Source: Isotricha intestinalis
Lineage: Eukaryota; Ciliophora; Litostomatea; Vestibuliferida; Isotrichidae
Reading direction: 5' to 3'
Assembly (NCBI GenBank): GCA_023807065.1
Contig: JAJJLU010003506.1
Location: 1 to 64,000 of the forward strand
DNA: 64,000 nucleotides
The notes below the pieces were generated by a model, which ran no database searches, had not been told where the DNA came from, and saw nothing but the letters and a program-made list of their open reading frames with translations. Positions 1-9,353 of the stretch are shown in pieces (positions within the stretch are counted from its first letter, which is position 1; each line of letters begins with the position of its first letter). A program made the position numbers and the translations under genes.

Positions 1-425
1 ATTATTACTTTTTATTTCTAATTTTTATAATTTAAAAAAAAATATATATTGAGCTAAATAATAATTTAATTATTTTTATTTTTTTAAATATTTTAAGTAT
101 ATAAAAATATATTGAAAGTTTAACTTATTATTAAATGAGGGACTTTATTATTTTTACATAATTATTTTTTTTATTAATTATTTAATTTAATTAATGACTC
201 TTTATTATTTTATATTATATTATGGTAATTGTAACATATTTTGCCACATTTTGCCACATCCAGAAAATAGTAATATTTGCTTAAATAAAATTATATGTTA
301 ATTATTGATTTTTATTTATTATCATTTAACATATTTAATAAAATATTATTAATTTTATATAATGATAATACCATATTCATTTATTTTATTTATTTTTTTT
401 TTCTAATATTATAAATTGATTTTTA
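1..425. other. AT-rich spacer at the window edge
   Basis: No gene is visible. The only distinctive structure is a tandem duplication of a 10-base unit, ATTTTGCCAC, at 238-257, which stands out because the surroundings have almost no G or C. The spacer lies downstream of the minus-strand gene that ends at 426. Confidence 0.5.
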
Positions 426-1502
426 TTATTTTGTTATTTCAATATTCAATACCAATGGATCTCCAAATATTTCATTATTGACAATGAAATTTAAGTAACA
501 TTCATATTTTCCAATTTCTACTGTTTTCATATTAAAAAAGTGAATATTTAAATTATAATTTTCATCTGGTTTTAATGATGGTAAAAATATACTTTCACAT
601 AAAATAGTTGATTTTAATTTATCAATTCTAAATTTTGTTTCTTTATTCCCTAAATATTCATATTTTGAATTATTTTTCATAAAAATTACATTAATGTAAA
701 TATCATCTTTTAATCTTTGTTTCTTAAATATAAATTTTAAATTATTTGTTAATATTAAATAAGAAAAATTATATTTTAACATTTGTTCATATGTTTCTCT
801 AATTATATCAAATTGATGATTATGAAAAGTGAAATTAATATTTTTTTCATAACATTTTGAACATAAATTATAATTTTCACATATTTTACATTTATATATT
901 ATTACAATAATAGGAGAAATATGACAAACTTTACAATATATATTTTTATTTTTATTATTATTATTTTTTTCTTTTAAATTTTTAATTTTTCTAAATATTT
1001 GTTTTTTAAAACATTTTTGAATTAATTTAATAAATTTTATAATCTTCTCTTTTTCAATTAAAAATAAAATTATTATATTTAAATTAATACTTTGATAAAT
1101 ATCATTACATAAAATAACACTTTCAAAAATATTATTATTAAAACATAAATTATCTTCCTCGGAATATTTATTTTCAAATAAAGCAAATTTTTCAAAATCA
1201 GGATCATCAATAAAATCAGAATAATTATTATTTAAATCATAATTTGAATTGTCAATATATATTTTAATAAATTCTTTTTGTCCTCTTTCATTTTCACTTA
1301 AGAAAAAAGTATTAAAATCATTTTCAGATTTTATTGAAATTTTATCTCCTTCATTATCAATAAAATACATATTTCCTTTTTTTATTTTTATTAGAAAAAA
1401 AAATTGGATAAAATTTTTAAAATCATTATAATTAGATGTAATAATTACTCCAAGTAAAATATTATTATTATTTATTATTGCTTTTAAATTCTTATTATCC
1501 AT
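426..1502 (-). CDS. NBR1-like protein: PB1-like, ZZ zinc finger, FW (NBR1 Ig-like) domain
   Basis: A 358-residue protein. Residues 1-84 look like a divergent PB1 domain, with an acidic OPCA-like stretch around DNEGDKISIKSENDF. Residues 190-229 form a ZZ zinc finger with C190, C193, C205, C208, C214, C217, H227 and H229 in the expected spacing. Residues about 262-358 are beta-rich and end in GDPLVLNIEI, like the FW domain of NBR1 and ILRUN. In known families PB1-ZZ-FW is the core of the autophagy cargo receptor NBR1, which oligomerises by PB1. No UBA domain and no clear LIR motif are present, so it may be a partner or adaptor rather than a full receptor. The domain order is seen in the sequence; the autophagy role is inferred. 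It ends in TAA, and the start is the only early Met in frame. Confidence 0.75.
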   Translation of the reverse strand: MDNKNLKAIINNNNILLGVIITSNYNDFKNFIQFFFLIKIKKGNMYFIDNEGDKISIKSENDFNTFFLSENERGQKEFIKIYIDNSNYDLNNNYSDFIDDPDFEKFALFENKYSEEDNLCFNNNIFESVILCNDIYQSINLNIIILFLIEKEKIIKFIKLIQKCFKKQIFRKIKNLKEKNNNNKNKNIYCKVCHISPIIVIIYKCKICENYNLCSKCYEKNINFTFHNHQFDIIRETYEQMLKYNFSYLILTNNLKFIFKKQRLKDDIYINVIFMKNNSKYEYLGNKETKFRIDKLKSTILCESIFLPSLKPDENYNLNIHFFNMKTVEIGKYECYLNFIVNNEIFGDPLVLNIEITK

Positions 1503-1611
1503 TTATTTTAATTATTTTAAAAAAAATATAAAAATAAATTTTTAAATTTTAATAATATAAAAATAATATTATAATTTACATAAAGGAAAATATAAATTAA
1601 TATATATATTA

Positions 1612-3858
1612 TCAATAAAATTTTTTTTTTAATCTTAAAGAACGAAAATCTTTCATTCTAATTTCAGCTCTTATTCTATCATTGATAAAAATTTTATTCT
1701 TTTTAATACTATTAGAATGACTTTTTAAATTAGTAAAATTAGTAGAAGAGAAATTAGTTAAATTATCAATTGTATTAAAAATAACATTTCTATTTCTTTT
1801 TGAAGGTTGAGGAGAAATAAATTTATTTTTAATAAAATGAATAATTTCTTCACTTTTTTTCCTATTTAAATTCTTAGGAATAATTTTATTTATTCCTGTT
1901 AATTTTATTACTTCATTAGTTAAAAATTTATCATTTTTTCCTAAATTTTTTTTATATTGTTCACTATCAAAAATTTTAATAAAATTTGTTTGTGTTAAAA
2001 CACTATTTCTTTCTTTTTTATTTCTTGAATTTTTATAATCAGAAAATAAATTTGAATTACTATTATTATCATTATTTTCTTTAAAAATTGTTTTTTTTAA
2101 TATATTATTATTTTCTATTGTTTTTAAATTTATTGGAAAAATTAACTTCTTTTTTTCATTTGATTTATTTTCTTTTATATTTAAATGTCTAAAATTTGAA
2201 TATGTTAAATTTGATAAATGTGTTTTATTTAAATATTTAACATTATTTTGAGAATTATTATATTTTATTTTTAAATTTACTTTTAATAATCTTTCAGAAT
2301 TTAATTCTTGATTTTTTTTATAATTTATTTCTTTAACTACAAATCTACTTTTTTTCTTTTCTTCTAGTTTATCATATGAAAATTTTCCTTTTGCTTTTAA
2401 AAAATCAATAAAAGTTTTATTAAATTCATTATTAATTTTATTTAATTTAATTTCAATTTCATTTTTAATTTTATTTAATAAAATTTCTTTATTATTTTTA
2501 ATAAATTCTAAAAAATATTTTTTATTATCTTCATCAATAGAACAAATTAATTTATGAAAATCTTTAATTCCAACTTTTAAAACTTCTGCTTTTTCAGAAA
2601 TACATTTAACAAAAAAAAATCTATTTTTTAATTCTAAACTATCTAAAAATCCAATAAAATAAGGATTACAAATATTATTAATTTTAATTTTAAAAAGATT
2701 ATCTTTTTCAAAATTTTTAATTTGTTGATTTTCAAAATCCAAAAAATTTAATTTTTTAGGTTTTGAAATAATAGGATTTTCTTCTTTAAAAGGATTAAAA
2801 ATCATTGGAGATTTAATTTTTTTATCAAAAGCTAAATCAAATAAATTATTTATTTCTTTTTCTTCAATAGTAAATTTCCCAATACAATAATTAATAATAT
2901 TACTTTTATTATAATTAATATAATTATAATATTCTTCAATCCAACCTAAACTTAAAAAACAAAAAATTTCAAAATTTCCTTTTTCAATAAAATAAATATA
3001 ATCACTTTCTTCATTTTGTTTAAATAAATAATCAAAAGAATATAATTGTTCTTTAGAAAATTAATGAAATAACCTCATTAAATTATTTAAATTCCAATGA
3101 GAAAAAAAAGGATAATTACCTTTAAATATTTTTAAATCTTTTTCTAATCTTTTTAATTCTAATTCTTTAATAATTTTATTATAATCATTTTTATTAATAG
3201 AAACTAATTTACAATCTTCTTTAGCAATAATAGTAGCATTTCTTTTAGTTTTTTTAATTAAAGCAATTTCACCAAAAGAAAAACCATTTTTAAATTCTCC
3301 TAATTTTTCATAATCTTCAATATAAATATTAAAATGACCATAATGAACAATATCACTTATTGGAATAGATAAATAAAAATTTAAATCAATATTTAAATAT
3401 TTATTCTTTTCTATTATTCTCTTTAATTTTGTTCCTGTTTTATCATTATTTTTCACTTCATTTAAATACATTATATATTCTTGTAAAGTTAATTTTTTCA
3501 CTGGATAAATTGGCTTATATAAATTTACTTTTCCTTCTAATAAGATATAAAATTTATCTCCTTCTTCACCATAATAAATTATTGTATCTTTCTTTTTATA
3601 TGTTTCATAATTTAATACTGATATTATTTTTTCTAATTTTTGATTTTCTGAATTTTCTTTTATTTTCTTAAAATATTCAAAATTTGAACTTAAGTATTCT
3701 GATAATATTCTTATTTCATTTTTTGTTTTATTTTCTCCTTTCTGTAATATTGTTATTATATAATCTTCTGATATATTCTTCTTTATTCCATTTCTTACTT
3801 TTATTTTAGTGTTTTTATGTTCAATGTTATTTTCTTCTTCTTCACTTATTTTTTTCAT
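1612..3858 (-). CDS. cyclic nucleotide-binding domain protein, interrupted by one in-frame TAA
   Basis: One reading frame runs from the ATG at 3858 to 1612 and is broken only by TAA at 3061-3063 (codon 266 of 749). The first part holds a cNMP-binding domain: beta strands around GDKFYILLEGKV (residues 100-111), a roughly 70-residue insertion, then the phosphate-binding cassette FGEIAL (195-200) with R206 in TKRNATI, the residue that normally contacts the cyclic phosphate. After the stop the same frame resumes with what looks like the start of a second cNMP domain and then a long basic, Asn-rich tail. No kinase or channel domain is present. The stop sits where related proteins have an aromatic residue, so TAT to TAA is the simplest lesion. 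A 23-nt GT-AG intron there would destroy the frame. It may be a fresh pseudogene, a sequence error or stop readthrough. Confidence 0.6.
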
Positions 3859-4003
3859 TTAATTAAATATTTTTATATTATTTTAATTAATTTATTTTTA
3901 GGAATTTAATTTTATTCTTTTTGTATTTTCATTAACAAAAAAAAAAGATAATATTGAAAAATTAATATAAATATCATTTTTTAATTATAAAAATATATAT
4001 AAT
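3859..4003. promoter_or_regulatory. divergent intergenic promoter region, 145 bp
   Basis: This spacer separates the start codons of the cNMP-binding gene (leftward) and the NEDD8-like gene (rightward), so both promoters must lie here or within the genes. No specific element is recognised beyond A/T runs. Confidence 0.35.
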
Positions 4004-4237
4004 ATGTTAATAACAATAAAGACACTTTCAGGAAGAAAAATATCTTTAGATTTTGAACCAACTCAAAAAATAAATGAAATAAAAGAAACACTTCAAGAAA
4101 AAGAAGGAATTCCAAAAGAACAAATTAGACTTATTTATGCTGGAAAAGTTCTTGCTGAAGAATCTAAAATAGAAGAATTTAAAATTCAACCTGGAACTGT
4201 AATAATGATGATGATGCATTTAAAAGGAGGATTTTAA
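4004..4237 (+). CDS. NEDD8/RUB1-like ubiquitin-family modifier
   Basis: A 77-residue protein that aligns end to end with ubiquitin and NEDD8 without gaps. It begins MLITIKTLSGR, closer to NEDD8 (MLIKVKTLTGK) than to ubiquitin. It keeps I44, K48, K6 and K27 and ends LKGGF, so maturation would remove one Phe to expose the diglycine at 75-76. Residue 72, which separates ubiquitin (Arg) from NEDD8 (Ala), is His here, and residue 74 is Lys instead of Arg. The family is conjugated to cullins and other targets by an E1-E2-E3 cascade. It is a single unit, not polyubiquitin. NEDD8 is the best call, but a divergent ubiquitin-like protein with its own enzymes is possible. Confidence 0.75.
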   Translation: MLITIKTLSGRKISLDFEPTQKINEIKETLQEKEGIPKEQIRLIYAGKVLAEESKIEEFKIQPGTVIMMMMHLKGGF

Positions 4238-4538
4238 TTATCTTTTATATAAATTATTAAAGTAAAAATACAAAATATTTTTTTTTAATTTAAAAACTGT
4301 TTTTTTTTCTTTCTTCATTTTATTATTCAAATAAAGATTTAAATTATATTTTTTATAATATAATAAAAGGATAATTAAAGTGAAAAAGATTAAATTAATT
4401 TGTAAATAATTTTTTAATCATTTAATTCTGATTTAAAAAATATTAGAAAATTGAAATAAAATTCAAGAAAAATAAATAAACATATTATAAATATTAATTA
4501 ATTTTTAAATTAATTTGAATAATATATTTTTTTTAAAT

Positions 4539-4960
4539 ATGCAGAAACATTATAAAGTATCAGAAATAAGAAATGACTTTAAAAAAATCAATAAGATTAA
4601 AAATATAAAATAATTAAAGGGAAGAAATAAATATAAATGAAATAAAAAATTATGATTTTGATTTAATCAAATATATGACTTTTTTCAAAAAAACAATATA
4701 TTATACATTGATAAAAAGTAAAAACCAAAAATAGTAATTAATTAAAAGAAGAAATTAATAATATAAAAGAAAAAAATAATATTTGAATAAAAAAAATAAA
4801 TCTAACAATCAATTAATTAAAAAAACAAATCAAAATTCAACAAATAGTTAACTTCATTTAAAAAGAAATAAACATTTAAATAAAAAAAATTCAAGTTTAA
4901 ATAATATTAAAAATTATAATTCAACAATGAAAAGTAAATACAACAAGAAAAAACTTTGAA
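4539..4960 (+). pseudogene. decayed coding relic
   Basis: This 780-bp spacer (4238-5017) holds no intact gene. From the ATG at 4539 there are 24 sense codons, then a stop, then other frames with Lys/Asn/Ile-rich coding-like stretches (a segment reading EIKNYDFDLIKYMTFF near 4640-4690, others to about 4960), each ended by stops. This looks like a gene broken by many frameshifts and stops. No family is recognised, and random AT-rich sequence can mimic short Lys/Asn-rich frames. Confidence 0.3.
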
Positions 4961-5017
4961 AATAAAAATTTTCTAATTAATTTAATTGAAATATTTAATT
5001 AAGAAAAAATAACATAT

Positions 5018-5986
5018 TTAATTATTTATAATAGTTAATTTTAATTTTTTTTTTTTCCCTAAAAATTGATTTTCTCCATTTATTTCATTTATTTGATTTT
5101 CATTTTTATTATCATTAAATTCTCTAAAATAATAATCTTCAAAAATTTTTTTAGTAAATTTAAATCCTTTAAACTTTTCAATAACTTTTTTAATTTTCTC
5201 AGGTAATTCTTCAAGTATTTTTTCTTTTGATTCAAATAAATTATTATCATAATCATTATTATCTTTAACAACTTCAATTTCTAAATCATTCATAAATATT
5301 TCTTGAAATTTATTTTCATCATTAAAAATTTGATTATTAATTTTTAAAGGTTCAATTTCAATCGGAGAATAAATTTCATTAATATTATTTATATAATCAT
5401 TAATATTATATAAATTCATATTTTCACTTTTTGTATTAATAAATTTTATCATTTTATTATTATTATTATTATTTCCTAATAAAATATTTTCTAATAAAAA
5501 TTTACATTTTAAAATTGTTTTCTTTTGAATTGTTTCAGGAGTAATTAACCAATGAGGAAAAATTTTATTTTCTTTTTCATAAATTTTTTCTTTAATATAT
5601 GAAAAAATATATTTTTTTAAATTATTCGTTATAAAACTATATTTATATAAATTTAAATAATTATTATAATTATTATTTTCTTTTTCTTCTTTTATTATTA
5701 ATTTTTCAATAAGACAAATAAAAAGAAATTTTATAATTGGAATTGAATTATTTTCATGTTTAAACATTAAAATATCAAAATGAGATTTTAATATCTTTAT
5801 CTTTAAAATTTTATCTTTTTTATTTGATAAATCTATTTTATTTTCAATTATTGAATATATATAACATGTATTATCATAAATTATTGGAAATTTATTATAA
5901 AAAGCAAAATTAATTTCAAAAGGTTGATTTTCAAAATAATTAAATTTTTCATTTATAAAATCTTCTATTTTTTCTTTTAATGACAT
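5018..5986 (-). CDS. hypothetical protein, Asn/Glu-rich
   Basis: About 322 residues from the Met at 5986 (MSLKEKIEDF). An in-frame Met 11 codons upstream at 6019 would add a Phe-rich leader that looks like translated spacer, so I prefer the inner start. The N-terminal 190 residues look globular and mostly helical, with a hydrophobic helix near IPIIKFLFICLIEKLII that is probably a core helix rather than a membrane span. A poly-Asn run follows, then a charged C-terminal region and a basic tail with KKKKLKLTI. I recognise no family. It lies between the NEDD8-like gene and two PB1-like genes, all compactly spaced, but shares no visible domain with them. Confidence 0.65.
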   Translation of the reverse strand: MSLKEKIEDFINEKFNYFENQPFEINFAFYNKFPIIYDNTCYIYSIIENKIDLSNKKDKILKIKILKSHFDILMFKHENNSIPIIKFLFICLIEKLIIKEEKENNNYNNYLNLYKYSFITNNLKKYIFSYIKEKIYEKENKIFPHWLITPETIQKKTILKCKFLLENILLGNNNNNNKMIKFINTKSENMNLYNINDYINNINEIYSPIEIEPLKINNQIFNDENKFQEIFMNDLEIEVVKDNNDYDNNLFESKEKILEELPEKIKKVIEKFKGFKFTKKIFEDYYFREFNDNKNENQINEINGENQFLGKKKKLKLTIINN

Positions 5987-6057
5987 TTTTAAAAATATTT
6001 TAAAAAAATAAAAAAACATAAAATTTTTTTTTAATTATTTTTTAATATTTTAATGTT

Positions 6058-6582
6058 TTAACTATTGTTTTTTTTAGAATTCATTCCATTTGATTTACAA
6101 ATTTTTTTTTTTTGAATTTCATATAATTTAACCTTTAATCTAATTACATTTGAATCAAATTTTTTTTGACAATCTTCTATTTCTTTATTTAACTCATTTA
6201 ATGTTTCTTCATAATCATTACTTTCTTCGTTAATTAATTTTAATTTTTTTTTTTTTTCAAGTAATAAACTTTGAATATTCTTTAATTGTTCATTCAAAGA
6301 TAAAATTTTATCTTCATTACTTTCATTTAAATTCATTTTTTCAATATAAATTTCTTGTGCTGTAGTATCTTCTAATATAATATCTATATAATTTGTATTG
6401 TTATCAATTTCAATTTTTAATCCATCAATAATAACATAAAATATATAATTATTTAAATCATTTTCATCTATTTCAAAAATTTCTCCACAATGATATTTAA
6501 ATTCTTCAAAAGATCTTTTCAATTCAATATTTTCTTTTTTATTTTCAAATTTTACAATAATATTATCATTTCCTTCTACCAT
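6058..6582 (-). CDS. small PB1-like plus coiled-coil protein
   Basis: 174 residues. The first 80 resemble a divergent PB1/ubiquitin-like fold: a strand IIVKFENKKENIELKR, a helix, then YVIIDGLKIEIDNNTNYI in the place of the acidic OPCA loop. Residues about 84-160 form a strongly charged coiled coil. It lies 71 bp downstream of the larger PB1/FW/UBA gene on the same strand, and its N-terminus has the same kind of layout, so it may be a truncated paralogue or a PB1 partner. No ZZ, FW or UBA domain is present. The function is inferred only from fold similarity and neighbours. Confidence 0.6.
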   Translation of the reverse strand: MVEGNDNIIVKFENKKENIELKRSFEEFKYHCGEIFEIDENDLNNYIFYVIIDGLKIEIDNNTNYIDIILEDTTAQEIYIEKMNLNESNEDKILSLNEQLKNIQSLLLEKKKKLKLINEESNDYEETLNELNKEIEDCQKKFDSNVIRLKVKLYEIQKKKICKSNGMNSKKNNS

Positions 6583-6653
6583 TCAAAGTCTATTTTTAAA
6601 TTTTTAATATTAAGGGCAAAAATAAAAATTAATTTTTTAAAAAAATAAATAAT

Positions 6654-7745
6654 TTAATTATCTAAAAGAATTTGAATAGCATCTTCATAATTTCCATTAG
6701 CTTGATTTAAAGCAATCATTAATTCATCAACACTTTTATCTCCAAAAAAATTTTTAAGTTTATTTAAATTCTCATCAAAATCCATATCAAAAATACTTCT
6801 TGCAGAATCTATTCTTTCCAATTTTTTTTCTATTTCTAAATAAAACTCAATTGAAGTAATTAAATTATTATTTGGATCATATAAATAAATTCTTATTGCT
6901 TCTTGCCCTGATGGAGTTTTATTAGTTTTAATATTTAAATTTAAATTTAATGATATTGAACCATTTACTGGAATTGTTTTATTTATTTTTTGAGATTGAA
7001 TAAATAAATTTTCCCCTTTTCCTTCTATATAACAAGAACTTGGTAAAGATGTTTTTCCAAAATTTTGAATTTGACAATTTATATTTTCATTATTTTCCTT
7101 TAAATTTTTAATTTGAATTGGATTTTTATTTATTGAAATATTTATTTTTGCTTGATAATTTCTTATATTATTATTATTCTCGCATTTATTATTTGAATTT
7201 AATAAATCTCTCATATTATTACCATCATATTTTTTTTCTTTTTTATCATTTAAAACTTCTTTTATTTCTTTTTTATCATTTAAAACATCTTTTATTTCTT
7301 TTATAAATTTACTTAAATCATCTTGTGATTTATTCATTTTTGTTTCTAATAATTGAAATTGTTTAGGTATTAATTCTTCTTTTATTTTATTTATATTATT
7401 ATTTAAGTTTTGCGAAATTCTATTTATTGAATTCATCATTTCTTGTTTTGATTTTTCATTATCAACAAGCTCACTTTTTATTTTTTCTAAATTTTGATTA
7501 AATGTTTTTTCTAATTTTGACAATTTTTCATTCATTTCTCCAAATTTTTTTACTCTTTCTAATTTATCATTTTCAATTTTTTCGTTTATTGGTTTTAATT
7601 TTGCTTCTAATAATTCTTTAATTTTATCTAATAATTCTTTTGAATATATTTCATTAATTGCTTCTTTTTTTGATCCATTTTCATTAATATTATTATTATC
7701 ATCTTTTGAAGTAATATTATTATTATCATCTTTTAAAATATGAAA

Positions 7746-7780
<35 letters not shown>

Positions 7781-7799
7781 CATTATCATTATTATTATT

Positions 7800-7834
<35 letters not shown>

Positions 7835-8195
7835 CATTATTATTATCATTATCATTATTATTATTATTATCATTATTATCATTTTTATCAATATTCTGAT
7901 TAACAATTTTTTTTTTTCTTTCTTCTTCTTTATTATTTTTTATTAATTTTTTGTTATTAATAGCTCCTTTTTGAACAATTAATTTAATATCTCCTGGTTT
8001 CTTTTTAAGTATATTATAATCTTCTTCATTTTTAATTCTATTATTATTTTCATCTATTATTATTAATTCTTCATTATCTTTTAATTCGGGTTCTATTTCC
8101 TCAATTAAATTTTCCATTAATTCTTGAAATGTTGATGGAGCTGAAAAAAAACTTGAGATATCATTATATTCAAATCTAATTATTTGGTTACTCAT
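6654..8195 (-). CDS. PB1 / coiled-coil / FW / UBA protein, NBR1-p62 type adaptor
   Basis: 513 residues. Residues 1-76 are PB1-like with an acidic loop around IIIDENNNRIKNEEDY. Residues 104-150 are almost pure Asn/Asp. Residues 151-154 (FHIL), preceded by the acidic run, fit the LIR consensus for Atg8 binding. Residues about 190-320 are coiled coil and include a duplicated segment (VLNDKKE twice). Residues about 345-455 are beta-rich and resemble the NBR1 FW domain, ending in SIEFYLEIEKK. The last 45 residues form a UBA domain (SVDELMIALNQANGNYEDAI). PB1 plus LIR plus FW plus UBA is the logic of the selective autophagy receptors NBR1 and p62, but the ZZ finger is missing here and occurs instead in the protein at 426-1502. 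A decayed paralogue lies at 29975-31524. Confidence 0.75.
7746..7886 (-). repeat. Asn/Asp trinucleotide microsatellite inside the PB1/FW/UBA gene
   Basis: A run of AAT and GAT codons (ATT/ATC on the + strand) encodes about 47 Asn and Asp residues. It is a length-variable type of repeat that puts an acidic, flexible linker directly before the candidate LIR. Confidence 0.85.
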
Positions 8196-8426
8196 TTTGA
8201 AAACTAAATAAAATTAAAAATAGTTAATTAATTATATCAAAAAATAAATTTTCAATCAAAAACAATGAAATTTTAAATCATATATTTAAAATAAAAAATT
8301 AAAAACATAGTATTCATAAAACTAAAAAGCAATAAAATAAAGAAAAAAAAAAATTTATAGAAAAAATCAAAAAAAAAAAATTAGAAAAATAATTTATTTT
8401 AAACTTTAAAAATTAATTAAAAAAAA

Positions 8427-9269
8427 TCAATTCTCACAAAAAATTTTAGAAGAATTAGCAATAATTCCAATAGCAAAAGCAGTAATTTGATTAAAAGGGA
8501 ATTTATAATCTAAAATAAAAAAACCTTCTTCAGTTTCAGCAAATTGTAATAAAATATTATTTTCATTATCTTCTAAATTAGATTTAAAAATAATTTGAAA
8601 ATTTTTTGAAGAAGTTTTAATTTTTCTATTAATAAATTTAAGAACATAACACTTATAAATTTGATTATAAATTGGAATTTTATTTTCCATTAAATAAAAT
8701 TTTTCATTATCAGAATTTTTATTTTGATTATTTAAATAATCTTTTAAATTAAAATTCAAATCTTTTAATAAAATAATTTTCATTTTAATTGGTCCATTTA
8801 ATCCTTTAATATTTAAATTATATATCATATTTAATAATTCTTTATTATTATTATCATATAATTTAAAATTTGAAGATAAAAAATTCCATTTAATTATTCC
8901 TATTGGATTATTTCTTTCATTATAAATTGTATAATTTTTATTTTCTTTTTTTGAATATAATTTTAAATAATTTTTTTCTTCATTTTCATTATCATCAAAT
9001 AAAAATAACTTTAATTGTTTATTTTCTATTTTTTTTATCATTTTTGTTCTATACCATTTATCTTTCAATATTTCATTTTTATTTATATCATTTTGAATAA
9101 GAGAAATCGATGTTTTTTGTAAAAAATTTGCATCTGAATTTTCGTTTTTTTGAGATTTTATATTTTCTTTTTTTTTAAATGATAAAGCATTATTTTTCTC
9201 TTCTTTTTCAACTTTTTCTTCTTTTAAATTTTCTGGATTGGAATTTAATATATTCATTGATAATAACAA
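8427..9269 (-). CDS. tubby-like protein (TULP)
   Basis: 280 residues. The C-terminal two thirds match the tubby beta-barrel: the conserved end is present as TSSKNFQIIF, then ILLQFAETEEGFFILDYKFP, then AFAIGIIANSSKIFCEN, the counterpart of the family's terminal AFAI..SSFDGKLACE. Tubby-like proteins bind phosphoinositides and, with IFT-A, carry membrane cargo into cilia. The first 70 residues are charged and disordered, where TULP3 carries its IFT-A-binding helix. The gene ends in TGA, with a TAA three codons later. Its start is 84 bp from the divergently transcribed SNARE gene. Confidence 0.88.
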   Translation of the reverse strand: MLLSMNILNSNPENLKEEKVEKEEKNNALSFKKKENIKSQKNENSDANFLQKTSISLIQNDINKNEILKDKWYRTKMIKKIENKQLKLFLFDDNENEEKNYLKLYSKKENKNYTIYNERNNPIGIIKWNFLSSNFKLYDNNNKELLNMIYNLNIKGLNGPIKMKIILLKDLNFNLKDYLNNQNKNSDNEKFYLMENKIPIYNQIYKCYVLKFINRKIKTSSKNFQIIFKSNLEDNENNILLQFAETEEGFFILDYKFPFNQITAFAIGIIANSSKIFCEN

Positions 9270-9353
9270 TTAATATTAATAATAAATTTATTATTATATA
9301 AAATTTTCATTTTAAAAATAATTATATTATTTATTAATATATATATTAATTTT
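9270..9353. promoter_or_regulatory. divergent intergenic promoter region, 84 bp
   Basis: Separates the start codons of the tubby-like gene (leftward) and the SNARE gene (rightward). It consists of A/T tracts with no recognisable element, and any shared regulation is inferred only from the distance. Confidence 0.35.

Noticed and set aside
3040..3084. Intron GTTATTTCATT...TAAAG spanning the stop of the cNMP-binding gene
   Set aside because: It would be 23 nt long and its removal shifts the frame into an early stop, while the frame on both sides of the TAA is the same. A 69-nt alternative starting at GTAATT would remove conserved-looking sequence.
5987..6019. Upstream Met (6019) as the start of the unknown gene at 5018-5986
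   Set aside because: The added 11 residues are Phe/Lys-rich translated spacer, not a plausible signal peptide, and the next Met begins a normal charged N-terminus.
7740..7890. CRISPR-like repeat array
   Set aside because: The repeats are simple trinucleotide codon runs within a eukaryotic gene, with no spacers.
7740..7946. Frame of about 45 consecutive Ile codons
   Set aside because: It is the complement of the Asn/Asp microsatellite of the PB1/FW/UBA gene and has no protein character.
426..8195. Bacterial-style operon or defence island
   Set aside because: Gene content, introns, membrane-traffic genes and NEDD8, USP and RTEL1 all show eukaryotic nuclear DNA. The close spacing reflects a compact genome.
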